Part shown: piece after piece, positions 32,903 to 43,510 of the stretch
Numbering within the stretch: position 1 is the stretch's first letter
Layout of the letters: each line of letters begins with the position of its first letter
NCBI GenBank assembly: GCA_028095005.1
Contig: CM051459.1
Coordinates: forward strand, 310,622,513 to 310,686,512
Reading direction: 5' to 3'
DNA length: 64,000 nt
Source of the DNA: Rhynchospora pubera
Taxonomy: Eukaryota > Streptophyta > Magnoliopsida > Poales > Cyperaceae
Notes under the pieces: model-generated
What the model saw: the letters and a program-made list of their open reading frames with translations, nothing else
What the model was told of the DNA's origin: nothing
Database searches by the model: none
Made by a program: the position numbers and the translations under genes

Positions 32903-34126
32903 ATGGCCTATAGAGAAAACAGGCCACTTCAATTTACCCAGCACCCAACACTTATGTGCAGCAGCAACGTATATATGGAGCAAGCCAACCAGCCAGTTGT
33001 GCTTCCGCAGGCACCAGTGACACAGCACCCCCTGCCATTTACGCAGCCCCAGCCACCATACATAGAACCACAAAAAAAGGATATGCAGGTCATTATGACT
33101 CCACCGTCGTCTGAGGGGATTATCGGGCACATATATAGCACGTGGTATGTCGATTACGGCCACATTCTTCGCGACTGTGATCATGACCAGAATACACCTC
33201 AAGTACTACATGGACTCGAGTTTTTATATCACCTCAGTTCTCAAGTAAGGAATATTTACTATATTCAAAGAATGCAAAACGACCAAAAAGTTGGCAATAT
33301 AGTTATATTACCGGGGGAAAAAAATAAAAAAGAAGTAGGCTATATATACTTTTACCTAATTGGTTGTTGACTTATGTACAAAAGCAGAAAAGCTAGCAAA
33401 CTAGCTTTCAGCCAATTAGCGGATTCCTAGTAATGCGAGGTCGCTGATCACAGTAATCTTACGTTTATTTATTGACCTTCTAACAAGCTAGGACGTAAAT
33501 TCTTTCAATAAGATTTTAGTTTATATGTAGACTTTATATTTGAATGCTATCCTTCTCCTTTGTGGAGCTTATTGACTTGCACGTTGGAACTCCATTCGTA
33601 AAACTGTGTCAGGATTAAGAACTTTTCTCAAATTTATTTTACAGTGGAAACCTTTTTTTAAAAAAAGTGGAATTAATACAACAACAACTAAGTCTTTTGT
33701 CCCAAACAAAGTTGGGGTAGGCTACAAAAGAAACCCAGTAGAATAATTAATGATTTCGAAATAATTTATAGAACTTCAAAGATCGATATTGAATTATTGA
33801 TGAACTAAAAGTGCACTTTTTTGTTTTTATATAGGTACTTTATTGCAGTGAACTTGCTCGTATTAATCTACTCCATAATTTCACTGCTAATATCAATTAT
33901 CAAGAAATCAAAATCCTCAAGTCTAAAACTATTGATTGCAATTGCTGATATAGTTGCCGTCTCCATGCTTCTGACCGCCAATGGAGCTGCATGTGTCAAA
34001 AGCGTACGACGCTATGATACAGCTGGGTTACAAATAGTAGCATCCATAGCGATGTCTATGTTTGCTGTAGCCCTTTACCTGGCACTAATAATTCTCTCTT
34101 TGGTGACTGCCTACAAGAGAAGCTGA
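32903..34126 (+). CDS. CASP-like membrane protein, two-exon model
   Basis: Exon 1 is 32903-33144 and exon 2 is 33835-34126, joined over a 690-bp intron with a GTATGT donor and TATATAG acceptor. The phases agree (2 then 1) and the junction codon is TGG, giving a protein of about 177 residues. Exon 1 encodes a hydrophilic Pro/Gln-rich N-terminus. Exon 2 encodes three membrane spans: YFIAVNLLVLIYSIISLLIS, then IAIADIVAVSMLLTANGAA, then IVASIAMSMFAVALYLALII. The spacing and motifs match spans 2-4 of the CASP-like (DUF588) family, which forms membrane scaffolds such as the Casparian strip domain. The usual first span is absent, so this may be a truncated or rearranged gene. Both exons also occur as fragments at 5562 and 10098, in the same order. 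Confidence 0.65.
33678..33724 (-). mobile_element. SINE fragment (Au-like 3' end)
   Basis: On the minus strand the segment reads TAGCCTACCCCAAC ... TTTGGGAC ... TTAGTTGTTGTTGT, which I recognise as like the conserved 3' end of plant Au-type SINEs. Only this end is present. It lies in the intron of the CASP-like gene. It is absent from the part of the intron retained at 10098. Confidence 0.55.
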
Positions 34127-34586
34127 TGACCATTTGCTTTTCAAAATTGTACTTTGTTAGTGGTTGAGTTTATATTTATATTTATTTTTACTACATTTAG
34201 ACTTCTTAAGTTGAATGAGCTTTGCAAAATTATTGAATTTACAGTGCGTTATCATTTGTAGAAGTCAATTTAAATAATTGTTTGAACATAAGAATATTTT
34301 TTTTATTCTTTTCATGAAATTATATGATCCTTTGATATATGGAATTATTTGGAATCTATCTAATTAATTAAAAATAGAGTATGCAAGTTCGACAAGCCTT
34401 CAAATTAAAAAATGAGCGTGCGCCAATACAAGTCCGTACCAGCAGACAGCAGTCATTATTAGTAACTTTGACAGTGAGGGTAGGATTACAAACAAGGGAG
34501 CAAAGAAAGAATTCCCTTGTGCGCTGCCAACTTCCCCAGGATACTAATTGACCTAAATACCAAAGCTTGCTGGGCACCCAATTTTG

Positions 34587-34591
<5 letters not shown>
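34127..34591. other. Noncoding DNA after the CASP-like gene
   Basis: It probably contains the 3' untranslated region of the gene. Nothing else is supported. Confidence 0.4.

Positions 34592-34621
<30 letters not shown>
34592..34621. repeat. CT microsatellite
   Basis: Fifteen CT units, followed by more CT-rich DNA to about 34645. It may mark the 5' region of the LINE. Confidence 0.9.
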
Positions 34622-34628
<7 letters not shown>

Positions 34629-34963
34629 CTCCTCTCTCTCTTCCTAGTATACTGCACTGTACCTGTTTGAGGAAATGCCTGTGTGAAGTTCATTAATTAT
34701 TCTGTTTCTGATGGCTATAGTTTTGAACTCATTTATTACCTCTGCTCTGCTGCCCTTTTAACACCTCTCTCTTCTTTATAGCTCTGATCCATACCCCTAA
34801 ATTCTAATTTCAATTTGCTCTACTCTGGCCTTCCTAAACTATTAAACTTAGCCTGCCTTATTTTAACCAATTTATCTGACCTTTTTACTTCATACCTACC
34901 ATCACACCTCTCTTACTTTTCTGTGTTTTATTTAAATGAAGTTACTCTCTACAATCCACTTCC

Positions 34964-35662
34964 ATGTCCATTTCCACTTCCATTAATTATGATTTACAGC
35001 CTCTACAGCATATGGGCATTCCAGTGTATGATGAACCAGGAAAGGCAAATGAGTTCAATACCTGCTCGCATGAAACTAAACCAAGAGGCAAAGATTGCAA
35101 GATCTCTTTGAAGAGGTGTAAAGCACGCAGGTACAAAAGACAAAAGCTGAAGAAAGTTGATATAAATTCAATCTTAAAGAAACGTGAGGTTGACTCAACC
35201 GTGGGACCGGGTGAAGTTTCTCCAGACTTGAATCAATTGAACATGACAAGGGTAATTAGTGGAGATACTAACCAAACACACCACCTACAATCCCCAGCTG
35301 TAATGGGGTCCATAAAAGTTCCCATGGAGACTCATAGACCAAGGAAACTGCAGGCGTTAACTGTCTCCCAATCCAAAAACCAAATTAACCACACCATTAA
35401 AAACCCTATCTCTCACCATTCCAACTTAGCCAACTGTCTCCCTGACCCCGCAGAAAAGCCACCCATAAATGAAACAAAAAATCACCTAATTAAATACGGC
35501 TCATTGAATGAAGTTCATAAATACTCCTACCTGATTCACTCACCTAAATTAAAACCCCTGAATCCATACTTGGGCCAATTCCTACATCATCCACGCTTCA
35601 TTCAAACAGTTCCAACCACAAACACAAGAATCAGTTTCCCTTCAAAAATTTTATGGAGCTGA
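34964..35662 (+). CDS. Leader frame of the LINE, unknown protein
   Basis: The 232-residue frame is rich in Asn, Pro, His and Lys, has a basic run (KRCKARRYKRQKLKK) near residue 50, and has no domain I recognise. Its stop overlaps the ORF1 start: the ten bases ATGGAGCTGA hold both. It could be an upstream frame of the LINE or merely an open stretch of its leader. Whether it is translated is unknown. Confidence 0.4.
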   Translation: MSISTSINYDLQPLQHMGIPVYDEPGKANEFNTCSHETKPRGKDCKISLKRCKARRYKRQKLKKVDINSILKKREVDSTVGPGEVSPDLNQLNMTRVISGDTNQTHHLQSPAVMGSIKVPMETHRPRKLQALTVSQSKNQINHTIKNPISHHSNLANCLPDPAEKPPINETKNHLIKYGSLNEVHKYSYLIHSPKLKPLNPYLGQFLHHPRFIQTVPTTNTRISFPSKILWS

Positions 35663-36690
35663 ATGATGAAGAGTTCTTGGCGCAGTTTGCGTCCTTAAGC
35701 TCGAACGATAATGAGGAAGCAGTAGAGATACCTCTGGATGCTGAAAAGGAAAGAAACTGGCCGACATGTATTGTGGCAAGAGTACTCACTCATAGATCCA
35801 TATCTCACACCCTATTTTCGACCACCATGAGAAATGCCTGGGCGGTGCACCCTGACACTGAAATTGAGGCAGCAGGGTCAAACCATTTCATAATAGAATT
35901 TAAATGCCAAGAGGATATGTTTTATGTCTTAAAAGGAGGATGGCATATTAGGGGTGACATGGTCGTGTGCAGGATGGCGAGAGGGATTGAGGATACAAGT
36001 AACCCTCAAGTGAATGAAATGACAACTTGGGTGGAGGTACATGGCGTGCTACCAGAGTCGATAAACCTCGATGGAGTGCAGCTTGTTTTTAAGAAGGTGG
36101 GAATACCTCTCTCTGATATTAAGATATGTTTTTGTGGTAACCAAAAAGTTTACAAGCAGCTGGTCTTGGTCAAGATTAATAAATCACTCATCCCAAAGGT
36201 GCCGGTTAATAGAAAGAATAGGCCCTCTTTCTGGGCTTATATTGTTTACATAGGAGTGATGAATGTGTGTTTGTTTTGCGGTTTCTTTGGCCATGACCAT
36301 GCCAATTGTCCAACAAAAATGAGGGCATGGAGACTAAAGCAATAAGGGAAATACAATAAGGAGATACCTGAAACTCAGCTTGGTAGATGGATTACAGATA
36401 GAACTCGAGTCCCACGTGAAAATACACAAGGTACAACCCTGCCTACCTCGAGCCATCACTCGGCTGGGGCTAATAGTGGGTCACAAAACCAGAGGGATGC
36501 AGATGGAGAGGGCAGTGTTGAATCAAGTAGTCGGGGAATAGTGAAAAAATTGAGGAGGGGAGTTGATCTAAGTACAGTGGTGGTACAACAAACAACCTTG
36601 GAGGAGACACAGAAAGATATTGCAGCCGTGCAGATAAACTGCAAGCGGGCCAGGGAGGCGATCCCAAACTCGCCTCCACGTTCTCAATGA
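35653..36690 (+). pseudogene. LINE ORF1 (DUF4283 and zinc knuckle), one premature stop
   Basis: The frame opens with MELNDEEFLAQFASL. It contains the DUF4283-type RNA-binding segment (residues about 30-190: WPTCIVARVL ... FKCQEDMFYVLKGGWHIRGD) and a zinc knuckle CLFCGFFGHDHANC near residue 210. A TAA at 36343-36345 interrupts it, but the same frame then stays open to a TGA at 36688-36690. The full ORF1 would be about 345 residues. The final TGA overlaps the ORF2 start codon in the four bases ATGA. ORF1 proteins bind the element RNA; this copy would stop early. Confidence 0.85.
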
Positions 36691-38123
36691 ATGTCAATTC
36701 ATGGAATTGCCGCGGCTTCGGGGGCCCGCGGAAAAAACAATTCCTGCGAGACACTCTCCGAGCAACAAAAGCGAACATTATTTTCTTATCAGAGACGAAG
36801 TCCTCGAGGAGAAGGATGACGAGGTTTATGAATTCTGTACCAACCTTAGATTACATCATTGTGCCGGCCCGGGACACGGCTGGAGGTCTATGCATGGCTT
36901 GGAGCAACTCTGTTGACATCCAGGTTCTCAACTCCTCTCTTAGTTACATTTGCGCTCGGATAACAGTCAAGGACAAGCCGCCTTGGGTATTGCTAGGGGT
37001 TTATGGTGATCCTAATCATTTCCAAAGTAGATTAATTTGGGAAACCCTAACTCAAATCATAAACCTTCATGGTCGGGTCTGTCTAGTTGGTGATTTTAAT
37101 GAGATTCTGGATTCTAGTGAGAAGTATGGAGGTAGCAGTCGGGTCAAGCAACACACACTCGATTTTCAGAATTTTGTCTTTAAGTCCGGTCTAGTAGATA
37201 TTGGCTATAAGGGACCGGCTTATACCAGGACCAACAATAGAAATGTTTCGAAGGCTATTTATCAAAGACTTGACCGTGTCCTTGCAACTCCAGATTGGTT
37301 ACAATTGTACCCGAATGCTTATGTCAACCACCTCCCCATGATCCATAGCGATCACTGTCCCATCCTGTTGCGTATTAAAAAATCGCCAGATAGGGGAAAA
37401 GAATTCAAGATGGAAAACTGGTGGTTTGAGGAATCCGATTTTCAGCAAGCGTGGGTTGAAAAATGGAAACAAGATAGCAATATGTCTTGGCAGGATCGGT
37501 GGAAAAGCATGAAAGAAAATATTCAAGTGTGGGCCAGAAAGCATCCAACTCCAAAGAAAATGCTCGATGAGTTAGCTGGAAAAATTTACAAGGTGCAATT
37601 GCAGCATCCTGCAGTTCGAGACCATGCACTACAAGCAAGGCTATTAAAGGAATACAATGAGGTCGAGGCAAAGCATGAACTATACTGGAGGCAAAGAGCG
37701 CGGATGCAATGGGAGGAGGGAGGAGACCGCAACACAAAATTCTTCCATATAGTGGCGACAAATCGTCGCCGGCATAATCTAATAACGGCGATGGAGGATG
37801 AGGCCGGAAGATTAACGGGAGATGAGAAGAAAATACGTGCTTGCTTTGTCAATTACTTCAAAAACCTGTACAGCCCAACCCCATATATGACCCAACAATC
37901 AATACTCTCTGACCCAATCCAGGAACCACTAACTCTGAACCCGACCCAACAATCCATGATCTCGGATCAGACCCATCAGCCACTAGCCCCTGACCTGACT
38001 CGACAACCACATCTCTCCAACCCGATCCAAACAACACTGAACTTGAGTCCGGCTCATCATACAAGAACCTCTGCTCCAACCCAACAACCTAACTCAAATC
38101 ATACCCAACAAAACACTCCGTGA
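36687..38123 (+). pseudogene. LINE ORF2, endonuclease part
   Basis: The 478-residue frame starts MNVNSWNCRGFG and contains an apurinic-type endonuclease (about residues 1-230). Its signatures are NSWNCRG, SETKS, VGDFNEI, RLDRVLATPDW and SDHCPILL. This domain nicks target DNA so that reverse transcription can start there. A linker follows with WRQRARMQWEEGGDRNTKFFH. The last 80 residues are a Pro/Gln/Thr-rich repeat-like stretch (TQQS, DPIQ, PTQQ) not expected at this place in L1 proteins. A TGA then ends the frame before the reverse transcriptase, which continues in another frame. Confidence 0.88.
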
Positions 38124-40238
38124 TTTCCTTCAGCCTTTACAAAATAATAGATGGCCTACAATCCCAGAGTCAGCCCACCAGCACTTAACAAGGCTACCAG
38201 ATTTTCATGAGGTCAAGAGAATTTTGTTTCAAATGGGGCCAGACAAAAGTCCAGGACCAGATGGTGTTACTTGTAGCTTCCTACAACAACACTGGCATAT
38301 ACTGGGAAGTGATTTAGTAAGCCAAATAAAGAAAATTTTCTCTAGTGCTCAGGTGCCAGATCAATGGCTGGGATGTAATGTGGTTTTGATACCCAAGAAG
38401 CATAAGGCGCTGTCCCCGACTGACTACCGACCGATTAGCATCGGTAATGTTACTTACCGGTTGGTAATGAAAATTGTGGCAAATAGGTTGAGGCCTTACA
38501 TGCAGAAGATCATCTCAAAAGAGCAGACGGCATTCATTTCTGGAAGATGCATCACTGATAGTATTATCCTGGTGAAGGAAGCCATACACTCTTTCAGCTC
38601 AGCCAATTACAAACATAAAACCTTCATGTTAAAGGCTGACATTTCTAAGGCCTTTGACAAGTTGGATTGGTTCTTTTTGCAACATGCCATGCTAACCCTA
38701 AATGTGCCTCCAAAATTTATTAAATTGATGTTATCCTCTTTCAAAAATGCAAAAATAACCATCAAAATTAATGGCACAGGGGACGGGTTCAGTAACCCGA
38801 CTAGAGGGCTCCGTCAAGGATGCCCGATGTCGCCATATTGCTTCATAATGGTGATGGAAATGTTAACAAGAAAGTTGAGGATGGCGCAGGAAAATGAACA
38901 AATAAGAGGTGTTAAGCTGGCCCCCATGTGTCCCGCACTAACCCATGTTATTTATGCAGATGATCTTATCTTAACAGGTTATGCAGAGTAGGAGGAAATA
39001 CAACAATTGACCACAATCATGGAGCAATTTGGCAGAGCGTCGGGTCTAGTCATCAACCCGGCGAAAGCCAAGGTGTGGTGCTCAAAAAGATGTGATCAAC
39101 AGTCAATCCAGATGGTGCACAACATGCTCACTATTGAAGAATCTGAGGTGGAGGAAAGGTATTTAGGTGCACTACTGACACCAAAAAACTGTGCAAAGAA
39201 GACAGGGATCATGTTACTTGAGAAGCTGAATTCAAAACTAACAGGCTGGCGGTCAAATTTGTTGTCCCATGCTGGGAGATTAGTCCTGATTCAATCGGTA
39301 CTGATGAGCATCCCTGTTTACTTCATGAGTGTGGAAATGATTCCTAAAGGGATTATAAAAAAGATGGAAAGTTTAATTGCAAAGTTCTTTTGGGGGAAGA
39401 CGGATCAAGTGAGATACATGTCCTTTGTTTCTTGGCAAAGAATTTGTCAATCAAGATAGCAAGGAGGGCTAGGGATCAGGCAGTTACAACTCTTTGGAGA
39501 GGCGTTATACCTCAAGCTGATATGGGCAATGATAAGTGATGCTGATAAACTGTGGGTGCAAGTATGTAAGGGCAAATATTACCAAAACCTGGCTTTTTGG
39601 AGGGCGTCAAATATAGCAGGCACAAGTCCTTTGTAGCGGCAGGCAATGAAAATGAGAGAATTTTTCAAACGAAATATTAAATGGCAAATAGGAGATGGTG
39701 CAAGAATAAAGGTTTTATCTCAACCTTGGTACACAGAGTGGCAAATAGCTGAACAAGCATGCAGAGCGGACAGAAGATTAACAGTAGCTGAAATTTTTTA
39801 TTTTGAAACTGACCAGTGGAGAAGGGCTGAGGTGATTAGACTGTTAGGGTTGGGAGCACTGAACCACATAGAACAGTCGGGCCAAAAGCCGTGTAGGACT
39901 GTTAACATGAGGGACAAGTTGGTTTGGGATGGTAATAAGTATGGCAACTACATGGTCAAGGACGGATATGAGTGCCTGTTGAGGAGAAGGGGGAACCAAG
40001 CTCAAGAAGTGCGATGGCAGTACATTTGGAAATGGAAACATATAATACCCAAAGTGAAAACCTTTATGTGGAGGTTACTGACAAATGGGCTGTCACTTGC
40101 GCAAAATATGCATGCCAGAATACACTCTTTTTCACCAAGGTGCATAAGATGCAATCAGGAAAATGAGTATGCTATGCACTGTTTCTTCTTTTGTGAAGGC
40201 TCGAGAATGGTTTGGTTCGGCGGATGCCTGGGAAATTA
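38124..40238 (+). pseudogene. LINE ORF2, reverse transcriptase and zf-RVT part
   Basis: In the +1 frame relative to the endonuclease, this region has L1-type reverse transcriptase signatures: GPDKSPGPDG, LIPKK ... DYRPIS, LKADISKAFDKLDW, GLRQGCPMSPY and the active site YADD near 38955. Stops interrupt it at 38989, 39457 and 39634, after which the same frame resumes each time with expected sequence (QGGLGIRQL, WKWKHIIPKVKTFMWRLL). The zf-RVT segment ends near 40200, where the frame shifts again. The enzyme is not functional. Confidence 0.88.
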
Positions 40239-41017
40239 GAACTGATAGCCTGCCTTTGAACATTTCTGATGCTGTGGAGGCCATTACACAAAACATGAGT
40301 GAAGAGAGAATCCCCATTTTCTGTTATACGTTGTGGGAAATATGGCTAGCAAGAAATGAGATGATTTTTCAAAGTAAAAAATTTGATCCAGGTGGAGTGT
40401 GCAAGAAGATACAGAACTGGGATGGAAGAAGGAATAATGGTGCTGGAAGCAGTAGGTCCATGCTAGTGCCTAAAGAGGTGATGCCGTATGAATATGCACC
40501 ATATGGTTGGCAAATAATCATAGATGCTTCTTGGGACACCTCAAAGAGAGCTGGTAGTGATTTTTTGGTTTACTGTCAAGGATTGCTGGAAGAAATGGGA
40601 ATGGAAAAGCAAGACTCAGCTGATCCGTTTCAAGCCGAGGCCAAGACATTATTGAAAGCAATGCAATGGGTTCAGAAACTTATTTATGAAAGGGGTATTC
40701 AAAGAGTGCAAATATTCTGTGATTGCTTTAATCTGGTAAATGCATTGGTGGAGGATAACCTTGACTCAATTCCATCATGGCAAGCAAGGCCGATAATAGC
40801 AAATATCGCACAGCACATGGAAACTCTAAGAAACATGGTTTGTATTCAGCATGTGAGAAGAGAAGCTGTTAGACCAGCCCATGATATGGCCAATCACGCA
40901 AGGAGGAGGGGTGTCAGCTATCAGGGCATACCTATGGCAGCAATTATGTGCGAGCACAAAATTGGAATTGAAATTGATTCAACATTCTTCCAACAAGTCC
41001 AAGAGGCACCGCCTTGA
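40163..41017 (+). pseudogene. LINE ORF2, C-terminal RNase H part
   Basis: This 284-residue frame picks up from zf-RVT after a frame change near 40200-40220. It carries a plant LINE RNase H (RVT_3 type): IIDASWDTSKRAGS with the first Asp, FQAEAKTLLKAMQ with the Glu, IFCDCFNLVNAL with the second Asp, and PAHDMANHARR near the end. It degrades RNA in RNA-DNA hybrids in active elements. It ends at TGA 41015-41017. Confidence 0.82.
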
Positions 41018-42226
41018 GTAGATTGTTAGATTTTTATTTGTACCTGTTGAACCCTAAAATATTGCCATAATTACCGGACGACGGTACAAAAATTTTTGAG
41101 GCTACTATAAGCAGTCGAATGGGGGTTCATGATTAAGAAATAAATTTTCAGACTAGCCTAAACATTACCCCGGATAAATCGGGAGAACATATTCGCGAAT
41201 ATGACCATTAAAAATTTCAATGCCATGCCAAACCAAGTGGTCTAAATTTTAATGCTAATATTAATCATGTTAATTTAGCATGCAATATAAATTTCTTTGG
41301 ATCCATGAAAAGCATAAATTACACCTCGAGGTACAAATAAAAAGATAGTAGTATAACTTCATGTATATTTATACATGAAATATACGACTATACATCAGAT
41401 TGTGGCAAGGGAAAAGGGTGAAAACATCGCATCAAGATTCGTGTGACAAATTTTCCATGATCATCCATGATCAAATAATATTTTGCTGCTTTGACCCACT
41501 TTGCTTCAGCCCGGCCCACATCAACTCAAACAAAAAAAAAGGAAAGCCCAAATAAAAAAAGGGAGAGAAACGGCCTGGCCCAAGCAACTCATCTCCTCCG
41601 TCTCTCTTCTCCGTTCCGATTTCTTCTGTTTCTGACGCACGCCATGACGAAGAGAACATCCTCTGACGAACGCCATGACGCATGAGATGGACCCCTCCTC
41701 TCGCACGTCTGTTGAAAAACGAAGCCAAGTAATGATTGCAGGGAATGGAATCTCGTTCTCCTCTTCTTCTCGCGCTGGGCACAGGAGCTCGCTCATTGCT
41801 GTCTCCTCTTTCTCTCTCACGCAGCTACTGAAACACAATGATTCCATTGGCGCACCTCAACTCACCTCTCTGCCACGCCATGATGACTGAGCATTTAATT
41901 GCGAGAGAATGGAATCCGAACGCTAACAGATAAGTTTAATTCCATACTCTCCAGTCGGTTTGAGGTGAAGAAGGCTCCATTCTTCATGGCCTGAAAATTC
42001 GAAACATGCCAAATTGATGGAAATGAGACTCAATTGATCCAATTTCATGATTAGATAACAATCAGGGAGTATTAATGGAGCTATCTGAATTAACAATTGA
42101 AAGAGTTATGAAGTAAAACCATCAAAACCATGGAGCAGCTGTGAGCAAATTTCAGAAAATGAGTAGTACATGGTTGATGCTATATTGATTCCAATACCTA
42201 AAAAAAATGCATATGAAGAACCAGTA
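41018..42226. other. Noncoding DNA between the LINE and duplication copy 2
   Basis: No gene is supported. Overlapping short frames on both strands at 41471-41890 have no recognisable domain. The sequence changes to duplication copy 2 at 42227. Confidence 0.45.
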
Positions 42227-42853
42227 CAGCGAGAGGAGAAAGAAACGGTAAATGGGCATAAGTTGTTCTTGGGCTAAGGTCAGTCAACTGTTCCTAAAAA
42301 AAAAAGGGCCACCATGTACTTGAGTATCAGATGGCCATGCAGCAACCAAGCTCTCACCTCTAAAAAAAAACGCATACACACATGCTCTGAGCATCAAATC
42401 ATCAAAGAGAAGAAGCCAAACCATCTTCAAGCAGCCACCCAGAGAGCATTAAATTAGGATAGCTATAAATAAAAAAAACAAAAAAAAAGAGTGTTTAGTA
42501 GAAATAGTAACTTTATAATTCCAGTTGTAAACAATCATCTTGTAAGCTACATTTGGTGAAGTAAGAAGATTATCCCCTTTTCCTTTTGCAACTTTTATTC
42601 TTCTTTTTCTTTCTGGTTTTGCACAGAACTGAAAGCAATGTAAGGAATAAAATAAAAATCGCTCTATGTAGATATGTATATAGACATATTAGTTAACAGA
42701 AGAATTTAGGAAACAAGTTAAAATCTGTTCTCTTTTATATTCTACATTTATATACATGTAGGTCAAGAGTTATATTTACACTTAAATAATGAAATTAAAA
42801 TAGGCCATGCTTAACTAAATACACATGTATCTAGCACTAAGTGGATTATCATT

Positions 42854-43426
42854 TGATACAGTCAGATTAGAATATGGGCCTAGTAGTTATGAAAAGCCTT
42901 GCGTAAAGCCTTTTTCAGAGGAAGGAGCCCATGAGTCGTTATGATGAAGGCAAGTCCGAGGTCGTTACGCTCAGAAGGGGGGGGCCCAGGAGCCGTTAGA
43001 GGGAGCTCTCATCAGTGGGTCCCCCGGAGGAAACGGTTTCTGAGCGCGGATGTCCTTTCCACAACGGCCGCGGGATGTTCTGTGACCTTTAAGCAATAGT
43101 CGTTCCGGAGATCTCGACCCAACCTCGCGCTCGTCCTCGCCCGGATGAACGTTGGCTACAGGCGAGGAAAAAACATGTCGAGGTTGAGGGAGAACATGAC
43201 GACCTTCTTGCCGCAGTCAAGTAAAGAGGATGAGAACACGAGGAGGCCACAGAAGATCCAATGTGATGAGGGACCACCAGATAGCTATAAATAGGAACCC
43301 CCTCCCATAGGGAAGGGGGGTTAGACATTCTGTAAACAAAAGAATCCTTATGTCAAATAAAGAAATTCTTACTCTTCTTGATCTAAATACTTTGTTGAAA
43401 CCTATGAGCTAGATTTAGGGTTATCA
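42854..43426 (+). repeat. 5' LTR of the Ty3 element
   Basis: The LTR is 573 bp, starts TGATA and ends TATCA. A TATA box (TATAAATA at 43286-43293) and an AATAAA signal near 43354 give the expected U3-R-U5 layout, with transcription starting near 43320. Confidence 0.96.
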
Positions 43427-43428
43427 AC

Positions 43429-43440
43429 TGGCGCCCACCG
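43429..43440 (+). other. Primer-binding site of the Ty3 element
   Basis: TGGCGCCCACCG lies two bases after the 5' LTR. The first seven bases fit the end of a tRNA such as tRNA-Asp; the remaining match is uncertain. Sites starting TGGCGCC are common in Tat-type elements. Confidence 0.75.
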
Positions 43441-43510
43441 TAAATTACAGGAGTTCATCTTAACAATCGAGAAATACGACCTTTTTCTTATTGTTTGAGC
43501 TCCAACTCGC

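Larger units (their letters stand above)
34964..41017 (+). mobile_element. L1-type LINE retrotransposon, inactive
   Basis: The element encodes, in order, a leader frame, ORF1 with a DUF4283-type domain and zinc knuckle, and ORF2 with endonuclease, reverse transcriptase, a zf-RVT segment and RNase H. That is the layout of plant L1-clade LINEs. ORF1 has one premature stop; ORF2 has at least three stops and two frame changes. The coordinates given cover the coding part; the 5' leader probably begins near 34590. No clear poly(A) tail or target duplication was found after 41017, so the ends are undefined. Confidence 0.9.

Noticed and set aside
41471..41890. Set of overlapping frames on both strands
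   Set aside because: The encoded peptides have no domain, and frames in both strands are open together, which suggests noncoding DNA.
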